Assembly (NCBI RefSeq): GCF_937952055.1
Contig: NZ_CALFYO010000025.1
Location: 179,851 to 243,850, forward strand
DNA from: an uncultured Piscinibacter sp.
Lineage (GTDB): Bacteria > Pseudomonadota > Gammaproteobacteria > Burkholderiales > Burkholderiaceae_C
Length of the DNA stretch: 64,000 bases
Reading direction: 5' to 3'
Each line of letters begins with the position of its first letter. The first letter of the stretch is position 1. Shown here piece by piece: positions 1 to 8,701 of the stretch. The translations under genes were made by a program, and so were the position numbers. A model generated the notes under the pieces. The model saw only the letters and a list, made by a program, of their open reading frames with translations. It had not been told where the DNA came from and did no database searches.

Positions 1-989
1 ACCTGCGCCACGAGCAGGACCTCGACCTCAAGGCACTGGGCGTGCGCTTCGACCATTACTACCTCGAGTCCAGCCTGTACACCAGCGGCCGCGTCGAGGA
101 CACCGTCAAGCGCCTCGTCGCCGCCGGCAAGACCTACGAAGACGGCGGCGCCCTGTGGCTGCGCACCACCGAATACGGCGACGACAAGGACCGCGTGATG
201 CGCAAGTCCGACGGCAGCTACACCTACTTCGTGCCCGACGTCGCCTACCACCTGGCCAAGCACGAGCGCGGCTTCGGTAAGGCGATCAACATCCAGGGCG
301 GCGACCACCACGGCACCATCGCCCGCGTGCGCGCCGGCGTGCAGGCGGCCGGCGCCGGGGTGCCGCCCGGCTACCCCGACTACGTGCTGCACAAGATGGT
401 CACGGTCATGAAGGGCGGCGAAGAGGTGAAGATCTCCAAGCGCGCCGGCAGTTACGTGACGCTGCGCGACCTGGTCGACTGGACCGGCCGCGATGCAGTG
501 CGCTTCTTCATGCTCAGCCGCAAGGCCGACACCGAGTTCGTCTTCGACGTCGACCTGGCGCTGAAGCGCAACGACGAGAACCCGGTCTTCTACGTGCAGT
601 ACGCACACGCGAGAATCTGCTCGGTGATCCAGCAGTTCGTCGACAAGGGCGGCGTGCTGGGGGTGCTGCACGATGCCGACCTGACGCGCCTGACCGCGCC
701 CAGCGAAGCGGCGCTGATGCTCAAGCTGGCCGAGTTCCCCGCCGTGCTGTCAGGCGCAGCGGCCGAACTCGCGCCGCACGACATTGCCTTCTACCTGCGC
801 GACGTGGCCGGCGCCTTCCACAGCTACTACGCCAACGAGCGCTTCCTCGTCGACGATGCCGAGCTGGCACGCGCACGCATTGCGCTGCTCTCGGCCACGC
901 GTCAGGTGCTGCGCAACGCGCTCGCGGTGCTGGGTGTGTCCGCCCCGCAACGCATGGACCGGGAACAACCCGCGCTGGAGACCGCATGA
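1..989 (+). CDS. argS: Arginyl-tRNA synthetase, C-terminal part (5' end outside the window)
   Basis: Charges tRNA-Arg with arginine in the cytoplasm. About 328 residues are visible, reading in frame from base 3; the catalytic N-terminus lies upstream of the window. The class I fold is recognisable from the FDHYYLESSLY block, the GDHHGTIARV block and the KISKRAG signature that stands for KMSKS in ArgS. The C-terminal anticodon-binding DALR domain begins around the FYVQYAHAR motif. The stop overlaps the next start as ATGA, so the two genes are translationally coupled. Nothing looks damaged in the visible part. Confidence 0.96.
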   Translation, partial: LRHEQDLDLKALGVRFDHYYLESSLYTSGRVEDTVKRLVAAGKTYEDGGALWLRTTEYGDDKDRVMRKSDGSYTYFVPDVAYHLAKHERGFGKAINIQGGDHHGTIARVRAGVQAAGAGVPPGYPDYVLHKMVTVMKGGEEVKISKRAGSYVTLRDLVDWTGRDAVRFFMLSRKADTEFVFDVDLALKRNDENPVFYVQYAHARICSVIQQFVDKGGVLGVLHDADLTRLTAPSEAALMLKLAEFPAVLSGAAAELAPHDIAFYLRDVAGAFHSYYANERFLVDDAELARARIALLSATRQVLRNALAVLGVSAPQRMDREQPALETA

Positions 990-1609
990 AGAGACAACGT
1001 GGCGGATTCGCCATGGGCCTGATCGTGGGCCTGCTGGTCGGTCTGGCGCTTGCGCTGGCCGTGGCCCTGTACGTGACCAAGGTGCCGGTTCCCTTCGTCA
1101 ACAAGGTGCCGCAACGCACCGCCGAGCAAGACGCGGCCGAAATGGAGAAGAACAAGAACTGGGATCCGAACGCCGGGCTGTCCAAGCCGGTCGGACCCAA
1201 GTCGCCGGTGGCCGGCGCCAGCGCGCCGGTGACGGCCGCGCCGGCGACGGCGCCGGGCGCACCGCCGGTGGCCGCCGCGCCCAGGGCCTCGGCGCCGGCC
1301 AGCGCGCGCGACCCGGCGGCGATCCTCTCGGCACGCGAGACCAGCACCGTCAGGCCGACGCCGGCCGCCGACCCGTTCAACTACTTCGTGCAGGCCGGCG
1401 CCTTCGCCCGGCCGGAGGACGCCGAGCAGCAGCGGGCGCGCCTCGCGATGATGGGCTTCGAGGCGAAGGTCAGCGAGCGGGAGCAGTCGGGCCGCACCGT
1501 CTACCGCGTGCGCATCGGCCCGTTCCCGCGCAAGGACGACGCCGACGGCGCGAAGGAAAAGCTGGCCAGCGCGGGCGTCGAAACGGCGCTGGTGCGCGTG
1601 CAGAAGTGA
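986..1609 (+). CDS. SPOR-domain membrane protein
   Basis: A 207-residue protein with a short cytoplasmic N-terminus, one transmembrane helix (about residues 9-28), a long Ala/Pro/Val-rich periplasmic linker (about 50-115) and a C-terminal SPOR domain (about 128-205, starting NYFVQAGAF and ending in the RIGPF...LVRVQK strand). SPOR domains bind denuded peptidoglycan at the septum, so a FtsN-like cell-envelope role is likely. The start overlaps the argS stop by four bases. The argS-SPOR-dsbA order is common in Burkholderiales. The domain is clear; the exact division role is inference. Confidence 0.9.
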   Translation: MKRQRGGFAMGLIVGLLVGLALALAVALYVTKVPVPFVNKVPQRTAEQDAAEMEKNKNWDPNAGLSKPVGPKSPVAGASAPVTAAPATAPGAPPVAAAPRASAPASARDPAAILSARETSTVRPTPAADPFNYFVQAGAFARPEDAEQQRARLAMMGFEAKVSEREQSGRTVYRVRIGPFPRKDDADGAKEKLASAGVETALVRVQK

Positions 1610-1700
1610 GCGACGTCAAACGGTCTGATTGAACTTTCCGGCAAACGACCCTGTCTGGCCACAGAATCGAGCCATCGCACCCGACGAAGAGATGATCAAA

Positions 1701-2342
1701 ATGCAACGACGCGAGTTCTCCGCCGCCCTGCTGGGCGCCAGCACCCTGGGCCTGGGTCTGCCCGCCTCCGCACAAGGCGGCCCGGTCGAGGGCACGCACT
1801 ACGTGCGGCTCGGCCAGCCCCTGCCGGTCACGGCGCCGGCCGGCAAGGTCGAGGTGATCGAGTTCTTCTGGTACGGCTGCCCCCACTGCAACGCCTTCGA
1901 GCCCATGCTCGAGGCCTGGGTGAAGAAGCTGCCCGACTACGTGGCCTTCCGCCGCGTGCCGGTGCAGTTCCGCGAGGAGCCCTTCGGCACCCACCAGCGC
2001 ATCTACTACGCGCTGGAAGCGCTGGGGCAACTGGACGCAATGCACCGCAAGGTGTTCTACGCCATCCACAACGACCGCCAGAAGCTCGACAAGCCGGCCG
2101 ACATCGCCGCGTTCATGAGCAAGAACGGATTGGACGGCGCCAAGGTCGTCGAAGTGATGGGTTCCTTCGCCGTGCAGACCAAGGCGCGCCAGGCCAAGCA
2201 ACTGGCCGAGGCCTACAAGATCGACGGCGTGCCGGCGATCGGCATCCAGGGCCGCTTCTACACGTCGGGCAGCATGGCCGGCGGCCAGGACAAGATGCTG
2301 CTGGTGACCGAGTTCCTGATCGGGGCCTCGCGCAAGGGCTGA
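1701..2342 (+). CDS. dsbA: Periplasmic thiol:disulfide interchange protein DsbA
   Basis: Introduces disulfide bonds into exported proteins. The 213-residue reading from ATG 1701 gives a signal peptide (MQRREFSAALLGASTLGLG, cleaved near ASAQG) and the redox motif CPHC at residues 60-63 inside FFWYGCPHC. The conserved cis-Pro follows in IDGVPAIG near the C-terminus. An ATG at 1692 (MIKMQRREF) is an alternative; a longer start at 1629 would add a non-signal-like leader and is unlikely. The pilin and other Cys-containing exported proteins in this window are possible clients. Family assignment is firm, the start less so. Confidence 0.93.
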   Translation: MQRREFSAALLGASTLGLGLPASAQGGPVEGTHYVRLGQPLPVTAPAGKVEVIEFFWYGCPHCNAFEPMLEAWVKKLPDYVAFRRVPVQFREEPFGTHQRIYYALEALGQLDAMHRKVFYAIHNDRQKLDKPADIAAFMSKNGLDGAKVVEVMGSFAVQTKARQAKQLAEAYKIDGVPAIGIQGRFYTSGSMAGGQDKMLLVTEFLIGASRKG

Positions 2343-2428
2343 TCGGCTGCACCGCGCGTGTCGCGTCGCGGGTTCGTCGGGTTCGCCCGGCGGGGCGACT
2401 CGTGGGCTAGAATGCTTATGCAAGTTTC

Positions 2429-3100
2429 ATGCCCTCGATCCCGACGCTTCCGATGCCCTTCCTCAGGCCCTCTTCCCGCCACCTGCGTGGCGCCCTGCTC
2501 ATGCTGGCCGCGCTGGCGGGTGCAGACGCAGCGAATGCTGAAAAGGCCGACCGTTTCAAACCCTTGAACGTCGAGGCCGACCAGCCGGGCCGCATCGACC
2601 TGCTCAACCAGCATGTCGTCTTCAACGGCAACGTCGTCGTCACGAAGGGCACGATGACCATCCGTGCCGGGCGCATCGAGGTGCGCGAGACGCCCGAGGG
2701 CTACCACAATGCGGTGGCGATCGGCGCGGCGAACAAGCCGGCCACCTTCCGCCAGAAGCGCGACGGCGTGGACGAGTGGATCGAAGGCGAGGCCGAGCGT
2801 CTCGAGTACGACGGCAAGAACGACACCATCCGCTTCGTCACCAACGCGGCGGTGCGCCGCCTGCGGGGCAACACGGTGGCCGACGAGATCGCCGGCAACG
2901 TCGTCAGCTACAACAGCATCGAGGAAGTGTTCAGCGTCTCCGGTGGTGCCGCCGCCACGCCCACCAACCCCAGCGGCAGGGTGCGCGCCGTGCTGACGCC
3001 GCGCGAGGGCAGCACCGCCGCTGCCGAGGCGGCTGCCGCCGCCGCGTCGCAACCGGCACCGCCGCTGCGCCTGAGCCCCGCGCTCGGGGGCCCGAAATGA
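2429..3100 (+). CDS. lptA: LPS transport periplasmic bridge protein LptA
   Basis: OstA-fold protein that links inner- and outer-membrane parts of the lipopolysaccharide transporter. It has 223 residues from ATG 2429 and an N-terminal signal sequence ending near ADAANA. The beta-jellyroll repeats begin at LNVEADQPGRID and VVFNGNVVVTKGTMTIRAGRIEV. The C-terminal tail (about 175-223) is Ala/Pro rich and low complexity. ATG 2453 is in frame and also fits a signal peptide. A TAGAAT hexamer at 2408-2413 is a plausible -10. The stop overlaps the lptB start as ATGA. lptC, usually directly upstream, is not here; dsbA precedes instead. Confidence 0.9.
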   Translation: MPSIPTLPMPFLRPSSRHLRGALLMLAALAGADAANAEKADRFKPLNVEADQPGRIDLLNQHVVFNGNVVVTKGTMTIRAGRIEVRETPEGYHNAVAIGAANKPATFRQKRDGVDEWIEGEAERLEYDGKNDTIRFVTNAAVRRLRGNTVADEIAGNVVSYNSIEEVFSVSGGAAATPTNPSGRVRAVLTPREGSTAAAEAAAAAASQPAPPLRLSPALGGPK

Positions 3101-3870
3101 ACCCCGCCATGAGCGCCGCCGCGCCACGCGCGCACCGGCTCGAAGCCAACGGCCTGCAGAAGTCCTACGGTGTGCGCAAGGTGGTGAAGGACGTGCGCCT
3201 GGCGGTGGACAGCGGCGAGGTGGTCGGCCTGCTCGGCCCCAACGGCGCCGGCAAGACGACCAGCTTCTACATGATCGTCGGCCTTGTGCGCGCCGACGCG
3301 GGCGAGATCAGCATCGAGGGCCAGCGCGTCGAGCGGCTGCCCATCCACCTGCGCTCCCGCCTGGGCCTGTCCTACCTGCCGCAGGAGGCGTCGATCTTCC
3401 GCAAGCTCACGGTGGAGGAGAACATCCGCGCCGTGCTCGAGCTGCAGCTCGACAAGGACGGAAAGCCTCTGCGCGAGGCGCAGATCGACCAGCTGCTTGA
3501 CGGCCTGCTGCATGACCTTTCGATCGAGAAGCTGCGCAGCGTGCCCGCCCCGGCACTGTCCGGCGGGGAGCGTCGCCGCGTGGAGATCGCGCGCGCGCTG
3601 GCCACGCAGCCGCGTTTCATCCTGCTCGACGAGCCCTTCGCAGGCGTCGACCCGATCGCCGTGCTGGAGATCCAGCGCATCATCAGCTTCCTCAAGGCGC
3701 GCGGCATCGGCGTGCTGATCACCGATCACAACGTGCGCGAGACGCTGGGCATCTGCGACCGCGCCTACATCATCAGCGAGGGCACCGTGCTGGCCGAAGG
3801 CACGCCCTCCGAGATCGTCGAGAACGCGGACGTGCGCAAGGTCTATCTCGGCGAGCATTTCCGCATGTGA
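3097..3870 (+). CDS. lptB: LPS export ABC transporter ATPase LptB
   Basis: Cytoplasmic ATPase powering LptFG extraction of LPS. It has 257 residues from the ATG that overlaps the lptA stop. Walker A is GPNGAGKTT at residues 47-55. The Q-loop lies in YLPQEASIF, the signature is LSGGERRRVEIARAL, and Walker B FILLDEPFAGVDPIA is followed by the ITDHNVRETL switch histidine. The whole chain aligns with LptB in length and motif spacing. It sits between lptA and rpoN, the standard proteobacterial order. A longer in-frame reading upstream of 3097 is only lptA in another frame. Confidence 0.97.
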   Translation: MNPAMSAAAPRAHRLEANGLQKSYGVRKVVKDVRLAVDSGEVVGLLGPNGAGKTTSFYMIVGLVRADAGEISIEGQRVERLPIHLRSRLGLSYLPQEASIFRKLTVEENIRAVLELQLDKDGKPLREAQIDQLLDGLLHDLSIEKLRSVPAPALSGGERRRVEIARALATQPRFILLDEPFAGVDPIAVLEIQRIISFLKARGIGVLITDHNVRETLGICDRAYIISEGTVLAEGTPSEIVENADVRKVYLGEHFRM

Positions 3871-3877
3871 CCGGGCC

Positions 3878-5434
3878 ATGAAGCCATCCCTCCAGGTCCG
3901 CCTCTCGCAGCATCTGGCACTGACGCCACAGCTGCAGCAGTCGATCCGTCTGCTGCAGCTGTCCACGCTCGAACTCCACCAGGAGGTCGAGCAGATGCTG
4001 GAACAGAACCCTTTCCTCGAGGCCGACGAGGACGGCCCCACGCCCTTCGAGCCGCTGGTCGAGCGCACCAGCGCCGCCGAGCGCGCCGGCGAGCGCGAGA
4101 CCGAGCGCTCCGCCGAATCCGGCAGCGAGGCGGCCGACGAAGCGCCAGGGCTGGACAGCGCCGAGCTCGGCACCACCGAGCGCGACGACTGGGAGAACGG
4201 CACCGAGCGCGACGATTTCGACGGCATCGGCGAGACGCCGAGCAAGTCCGCCGGCCAGGGCGAGAGCGACGATTTCGATGGCGCCGAGCGGGACGCCGCG
4301 CTGCCGACGCTGCAGGACCACCTGCGCGAGCAGCTCTCGGGCATGCGCCTGTCGGAGCAAGACGCCGCCTCGGTGCTGGTGCTGATCGAGTCGCTCACCG
4401 ACGACGGCTACCTTGCCGACCCGATCGAGGAGATCGCGGCGCAGTTGCTCGGCGCGGACGCCGACGACGAATCGCTGGAGGCACTGGTCGACCAGCTGCG
4501 CTGCGGCCTGCGCTTCCTGCAGAGCATGGAGCCCACCGGCGTGGGCGCAGCCAACCTGTCCGAGTGCCTGATCCTGCAGCTGCGCGCCTTGCCGCGCAGC
4601 GAGGCGCAGATGGTCGCGATCATCGTCTGCAAGAGCCACCTGGACCTGCTGGCGCGGCGCGACCTGAAGAAGCTGGTCGCCGCCACCGGCGCCGACGAAG
4701 ACCTGCTCAAGCAGGCGCAGGCACTGATCGTCGCCTGCGAACCCAAGCCGGGCCGCCCGTTCGCGCGCGCCGAGGCCAACATCATCGTGCCCGACGTGAT
4801 CGTGCAGAAGTCGGGGCGCAGCTGGAAGGTCACGCTCAACCCCGACGTGATGCCGCGGCTGCGCATCAACGACCTCTACGCCAACGCGATCCGCCAAGGC
4901 CGCGGCAGCGGCAGCGGCGGCGGCGGCGGCGCCGGGATGAACGGCGCCGGCGCCGGGCTGAACGCACGGCTTCAGGAGGCGCGCTGGTTCATGAAGAACA
5001 TCCTGCAGCGCTTCGACACCATCCAGCGCGTCTCGCAGGCCATCGTCGAACGGCAGAAGAGCTTCTTCACGCACGGCGAGATCGCCATGAAGCCGCTGGT
5101 GCTGCGCGAGATCGCCGACGAGCTGGGCCTGCACGAATCGACCATCTCGCGCGTGACCACGGCCAAGTACATGTCGACGCCCTTCGGCACCTTCGAGCTG
5201 AAGTACTTCTTCGGCTCGTCGCTGAACACCGACGCCGGCGGCAACGCCTCGAGCACTGCGGTGCGTGCGCTGATCAAGCAGCTGGTCGCCGCCGAGGACG
5301 TGAACAAGCCGCTGTCGGACAGCCAGATCTCGCAGATGCTCGAGGAGCAGGGCATCCAGGTCGCACGCCGCACGGTGGCGAAGTACCGCGAGGCCCTGAA
5401 GATCGCGCCCGCGAACCTGCGCAAGGCGATGTGA
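3878..5434 (+). CDS. rpoN: RNA polymerase sigma-54 factor
   Basis: Directs RNA polymerase to -24/-12 promoters that need enhancer-binding activators. It has 518 residues: Gln-rich region I (about 1-50, LTPQLQQSIRLLQLSTLEL), acidic region II (about 50-150), the core-binding domain, and the DNA-binding HTH with the RpoN box ARRTVAKYRE at residues 496-505. A Gly-rich insertion (about 345-365, GSGSGGGGGAG) lies ahead of the HTH and is longer than usual. The gene starts 7 bases after lptB. Candidate sigma-54 promoters occur in this same window ahead of pilA (57259-57274) and, more weakly, at 19519-19534. The usual downstream hpf gene is missing here. Confidence 0.97.
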   Translation: MKPSLQVRLSQHLALTPQLQQSIRLLQLSTLELHQEVEQMLEQNPFLEADEDGPTPFEPLVERTSAAERAGERETERSAESGSEAADEAPGLDSAELGTTERDDWENGTERDDFDGIGETPSKSAGQGESDDFDGAERDAALPTLQDHLREQLSGMRLSEQDAASVLVLIESLTDDGYLADPIEEIAAQLLGADADDESLEALVDQLRCGLRFLQSMEPTGVGAANLSECLILQLRALPRSEAQMVAIIVCKSHLDLLARRDLKKLVAATGADEDLLKQAQALIVACEPKPGRPFARAEANIIVPDVIVQKSGRSWKVTLNPDVMPRLRINDLYANAIRQGRGSGSGGGGGAGMNGAGAGLNARLQEARWFMKNILQRFDTIQRVSQAIVERQKSFFTHGEIAMKPLVLREIADELGLHESTISRVTTAKYMSTPFGTFELKYFFGSSLNTDAGGNASSTAVRALIKQLVAAEDVNKPLSDSQISQMLEEQGIQVARRTVAKYREALKIAPANLRKAM

Positions 5435-5435
5435 T

Positions 5436-5507
5436 GGCGCCCCCAAGCTCGCTTCGTTCGCGCCCCCCCGTGGGGGAGCAGGCCGCGCTTGGGGCGGCCC
5501 GGCGCGC
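5436..5507. repeat. Interspersed GC-rich dyad repeat, copy 1
   Basis: The intergenic region after rpoN contains nested dyads: CCCCAAGC near 5441-5448 pairs with GCTTGGGG at 5487-5494, around an inner CCCCCGTGGGGG at 5465-5476. The 19-mer at 5487-5505 is the exact reverse complement of bases 17892-17910, and the inner 12-mer also recurs there (17920-17931) with nearly the same spacing. It may act as an RNA hairpin or as a REP-like element; function is not visible from sequence. Confidence 0.75.
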
Positions 5508-5522
5508 GGCCTGACGCGTTCC

Positions 5523-6782
5523 ATGCCTCTCCCGCTGTTCCTGCCCTGCGCGGCCGGCGTCGAGGAATGGCTCGCCGAGGAAATTGCGCGGGTGCTTCCC
5601 GGCGCGCGCCTGCGCGTGGCGCGCGGCGGCGTCGGTCTCGACGGCGATCCGCGCGAGGTGATGCTGCTGAACCTCGAGTCGCGACTCGCCCAGCGCGTGC
5701 TGATCGAGGTGGCCGAGGGCGCGTACCGTGACGAGGATGACCTCTATGCCCTCGCGCAGGGCGTGGACTGGCTGCAATGGATCACCCCTCGCCACACGCT
5801 GCGCGTGGACACCACCGCGCAGAAGAGCCCGCTGAAGAGCCTGAACTTTGCCGCGCTGCGCATCAAGGACGCGGTGTGCGACCAGCTTCGCGAAGCCACC
5901 GGCGAGCGCCCCAGCGTCGACACGCGCCACCCCGATCTTCCCCTGCTGCTGCACGTCGGCACCGAGCGGGCCTCGCTGTACGTCGACAGCTCCGGCGAGC
6001 CGCTGTTCAAGCGCGGCTGGCGCGAGGACAAGGGCGACGCGCCGCTGAAGGAGACGCTCGCTGCCGCCATGCTGGCCGCCGCCGGCTGGCGCGGCACGCC
6101 GGAGGCCGGCGGCGCGCTGCACGATCCGTGCTGCGGCTCCGGCACCATTGCCATCGAGGCCGCCCAGATCGCTTGCGGGATCGCACCGGGCCTGCAGCGC
6201 CGCTTCGCGTTCGAGCGTCTGCTGCCCTTCGGCGGGCCGCGCGAGCGTGCGTTGTGGCAGACGCTGAAGGTCGAGGCGAAGGCGCGCATTCATGCGAGTG
6301 CCGTGCCCATCCACGCCAGCGACGTGTCCTTCCGCATGGTCGACTTCGCACGGCGCAACGCGCAGCGTGCCGGCGTCGAGGCCTCCATCACCTTCAACGG
6401 CGGCGACGCGCTGGAGCGCCCCGCGCCCGCGCTGCCCGAGGGCTTGCCGGGCACCCTCGTGCTCAACCCGCCCTATGGCGAGCGCATCGAGGTCGGCGGC
6501 AAGGCGGCGCGGCCGTCGGCGCAGGACCGCCCGGACGACAACAAGTCCATGCCGAGCGACTTCTTCGCCCGCCTGGCCTCGCACTGGAAGCAGGCCTACA
6601 CGCGCCACGCCGCGGGTTGGACCGCCTGGGTGCTCAGCCCCGACATGAAGCTGCCGAGCGCGATGCGGCTGAAGGAGAGCCGCCGCATCCCGATGTGGAA
6701 CGGGCCGATCGAGTGCCGGCTCTACCGCTTCGACCTCGTCGCCGGATCGGCACGCGGCGCGCGGTCGGAACGGCAGCCGTAG
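5523..6782 (+). CDS. THUMP-domain rRNA guanine-N2 methyltransferase (RlmL-type)
   Basis: A 419-residue SAM-dependent RNA methyltransferase related to RlmL/YcbY, which makes m2G2445 in 23S rRNA. It has an N-terminal ferredoxin-like/THUMP region (about 1-165, with RVDTTAQKSPLKSLNFAALRIKDAV) and a class I methyltransferase fold. The SAM motif I is DPCCGSGTIAIEAA (about residue 200) and the base-flipping catalytic motif is NPPYGER (about 315). It lacks the RlmK half fused in E. coli, as is usual outside the enterics. It follows the dyad repeat downstream of rpoN and converges with the MFS gene, 15 bases apart. Confidence 0.88.
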   Translation: MPLPLFLPCAAGVEEWLAEEIARVLPGARLRVARGGVGLDGDPREVMLLNLESRLAQRVLIEVAEGAYRDEDDLYALAQGVDWLQWITPRHTLRVDTTAQKSPLKSLNFAALRIKDAVCDQLREATGERPSVDTRHPDLPLLLHVGTERASLYVDSSGEPLFKRGWREDKGDAPLKETLAAAMLAAAGWRGTPEAGGALHDPCCGSGTIAIEAAQIACGIAPGLQRRFAFERLLPFGGPRERALWQTLKVEAKARIHASAVPIHASDVSFRMVDFARRNAQRAGVEASITFNGGDALERPAPALPEGLPGTLVLNPPYGERIEVGGKAARPSAQDRPDDNKSMPSDFFARLASHWKQAYTRHAAGWTAWVLSPDMKLPSAMRLKESRRIPMWNGPIECRLYRFDLVAGSARGARSERQP

Positions 6783-6797
6783 CGCATCGCGGGGTGC

Positions 6798-7967
6798 TCA
6801 GGCGGCCGCCACCCCGCGCCGGCGCCGCGCCAGCCAGGCGATCGCCGCGCCGGTCATCACCACCGGCACGATCGAGCCCAGGTTCAGCCAGGTCCAGCCC
6901 TGGGTGGTGACCAGCGCGCCCGAGCCCAGCGAGGTCAGCGTCATGGTCGACAACACCGCGGTGTCCATCGCCGCCTGGGCGGTGGTCTTCTCCTCGGGCC
7001 GGTAGGCCTGGGTGAGCAGCGTCGTGCCGCCGACGTAGAGGAAGTTCCATCCCACGCCGAGCGCGAACAGCGCGACGAGGAACTGCATCAGTTCCACCCC
7101 TGTCAGCGCCACCGCGATGCAGACGGCGTTGAGCAGCACGCCCGCGGCCATCACCGACAGCACGCCGAAGCGCCTGATCAGCGAGCCGGTGAAGAAGCTG
7201 GGCACGAACATCCCCAGCACATGCCATTCGAGCACCAGCGCGGCGCTGGAGAACGGGTGCGCGCACTGCGACATCGCGATCGGCGTCGCCGCCATCAGCA
7301 GGTTCATCACGCCGTAGCCGAGCGCGCAGCCGGTCACCGCAACGATGAACACCGGTTGGCGCGCGATCTCGCGCAGCGGCCTGCCGGGGTGCGCGGCGTT
7401 CGGTTGTGGCAGCGGCGGGAAGCGGACGAACGAGATCGTCAGCAGCGACAGCAGCGCCACGCCCACCAGCGACGCGTAGGCACCGGCGAAGGCCACCGGC
7501 AGCGCGTCACGCGTGGCGCTGGCCAGGTTGGGTCCGACCACGGCGCCGAGGATGCCGCCGGCCAGCACCCAGGAGATCGCACGTTCCTTGAAGGCCGGCT
7601 CGACCAGTTCGGCGGCTGCGAAGCGGTACAGCGCGGCGTTGGCGTTGTAGTAGCCGGCCACCAGCGTGGCGACGACGAGCAGCCAGAAGTTCTGCAACGA
7701 AGCTGCATAGGCGCACAGGGCCGTGGACGCCATCGCCACCAGCAGACCGAGCTGGAAGGCGCGCCTGCGTCCGTAGGCGCGCTGGTGACGCGCCACCAGC
7801 GAGGCGCACAGCGCGCCACCGGCCACGTAGCCGGCGACCGGTAGCGTCGCCATCCACGGCTGCGGCGCGATCGAGAGCCCGACCAGCCCGTTGATGGCGA
7901 TGAAGGTGACGTTGTTGGTGAGGAAGAAGCCCTGGCACAGCGCCAGCAGCAGAAGCTGGAGGTTCAA
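6798..7967 (-). CDS. MFS transporter
   Basis: A 389-residue polytopic membrane protein with about 12 hydrophobic helices and the MFS loop RHQRAYGRRRAF between helices 2 and 3. The first helix follows LLLALCQGFFLTNN. The start is taken as TTG 7967 because it overlaps the rsmE stop as TTGA and yields a first helix directly after a short N-terminus; the longer open frame runs through rsmE and is not coding. The substrate cannot be read from sequence. It is co-transcribed with rsmE and mtn. Confidence 0.85.
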   Translation of the reverse strand: MNLQLLLLALCQGFFLTNNVTFIAINGLVGLSIAPQPWMATLPVAGYVAGGALCASLVARHQRAYGRRRAFQLGLLVAMASTALCAYAASLQNFWLLVVATLVAGYYNANAALYRFAAAELVEPAFKERAISWVLAGGILGAVVGPNLASATRDALPVAFAGAYASLVGVALLSLLTISFVRFPPLPQPNAAHPGRPLREIARQPVFIVAVTGCALGYGVMNLLMAATPIAMSQCAHPFSSAALVLEWHVLGMFVPSFFTGSLIRRFGVLSVMAAGVLLNAVCIAVALTGVELMQFLVALFALGVGWNFLYVGGTTLLTQAYRPEEKTTAQAAMDTAVLSTMTLTSLGSGALVTTQGWTWLNLGSIVPVVMTGAAIAWLARRRRGVAAA

Positions 7968-8701
7968 GCGAGTCCTTCGAGGCTGATCGCCAGATGCGCC
8001 AGCAGCGCGAGAGGTGCCGTGTCGGCCCGCAGCGTGCGCGCGCCGAGCGACACCGGGATGAAGCCGCGCCGTCGTGCCGCCTCTTCCTCGGCCTCGCTCA
8101 GGCCGCCCTCCGGGCCGCTGAGGGCGGTGAGCTCGCCGAAACTGCCGGCCGCGGGCAGGGTGCCGGCATCGCGCAGGCTGAGCACGAGGCGCGGCTGCGC
8201 GGTCGCTGCGGCCAGGCCGGCGAGCCAGTCCGGCAGGCTGCGCACCGGCGCGACCACGGGCACGCGCGTGCGGCCGCACTGCTCGCAGGCCGCCACCGCC
8301 ACGGCCTGCCAGTGCTGCACCTTCCGCTCGGCGCGCTCGCCCGCCAGACGCAGCACCGATCGTTCGCACACGAGCGGCTGGAGCGCCGCGACGCCGAGTT
8401 CGCAGGCCTTCTCGACCAGCACATCCATGCGCTCGTTGGCCGGCATGCCCACCGCGAGCGTCACCGCCGCCGGCAGCTCGCGCGACACCTCGTCGAACGC
8501 ACCGATGCGCACGCGCACCTCGCGCCGGCCGATCTGCAGCACCCGCGCAGCCCACTCGCCGCCGCGGCCGTCGAACAGCGTCAGCGCCGCGCCGGGTTGC
8601 AGGCGCAGCACCTGGACGTGGCGCCCCGCGCCCTCGGGCAGCCCGGTCTCCAGTCCCTCGTGCAGCGGCAGCGGCACATGCAGTCGCGGCGGGGCGGCCA
8701 T
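7964..8701 (-). CDS. rsmE: 16S rRNA (uracil1498-N3)-methyltransferase
   Basis: Makes m3U1498 in 16S rRNA. It has 245 residues: an N-terminal PUA-like barrel (about 1-75) and a C-terminal SPOUT methyltransferase. The trefoil-knot motifs are LSGPEGGLSEAE and LGARTLRADTA near the C-terminus. The MPANERMDVLVEKACELGV block is typical of the family. Its stop overlaps the MFS start by four bases, and its start shares one base with the mtn stop (TGATG), so the three genes form one tightly packed minus-strand unit. Confidence 0.94.
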   Translation of the reverse strand: MAAPPRLHVPLPLHEGLETGLPEGAGRHVQVLRLQPGAALTLFDGRGGEWAARVLQIGRREVRVRIGAFDEVSRELPAAVTLAVGMPANERMDVLVEKACELGVAALQPLVCERSVLRLAGERAERKVQHWQAVAVAACEQCGRTRVPVVAPVRSLPDWLAGLAAATAQPRLVLSLRDAGTLPAAGSFGELTALSGPEGGLSEAEEEAARRRGFIPVSLGARTLRADTAPLALLAHLAISLEGLA

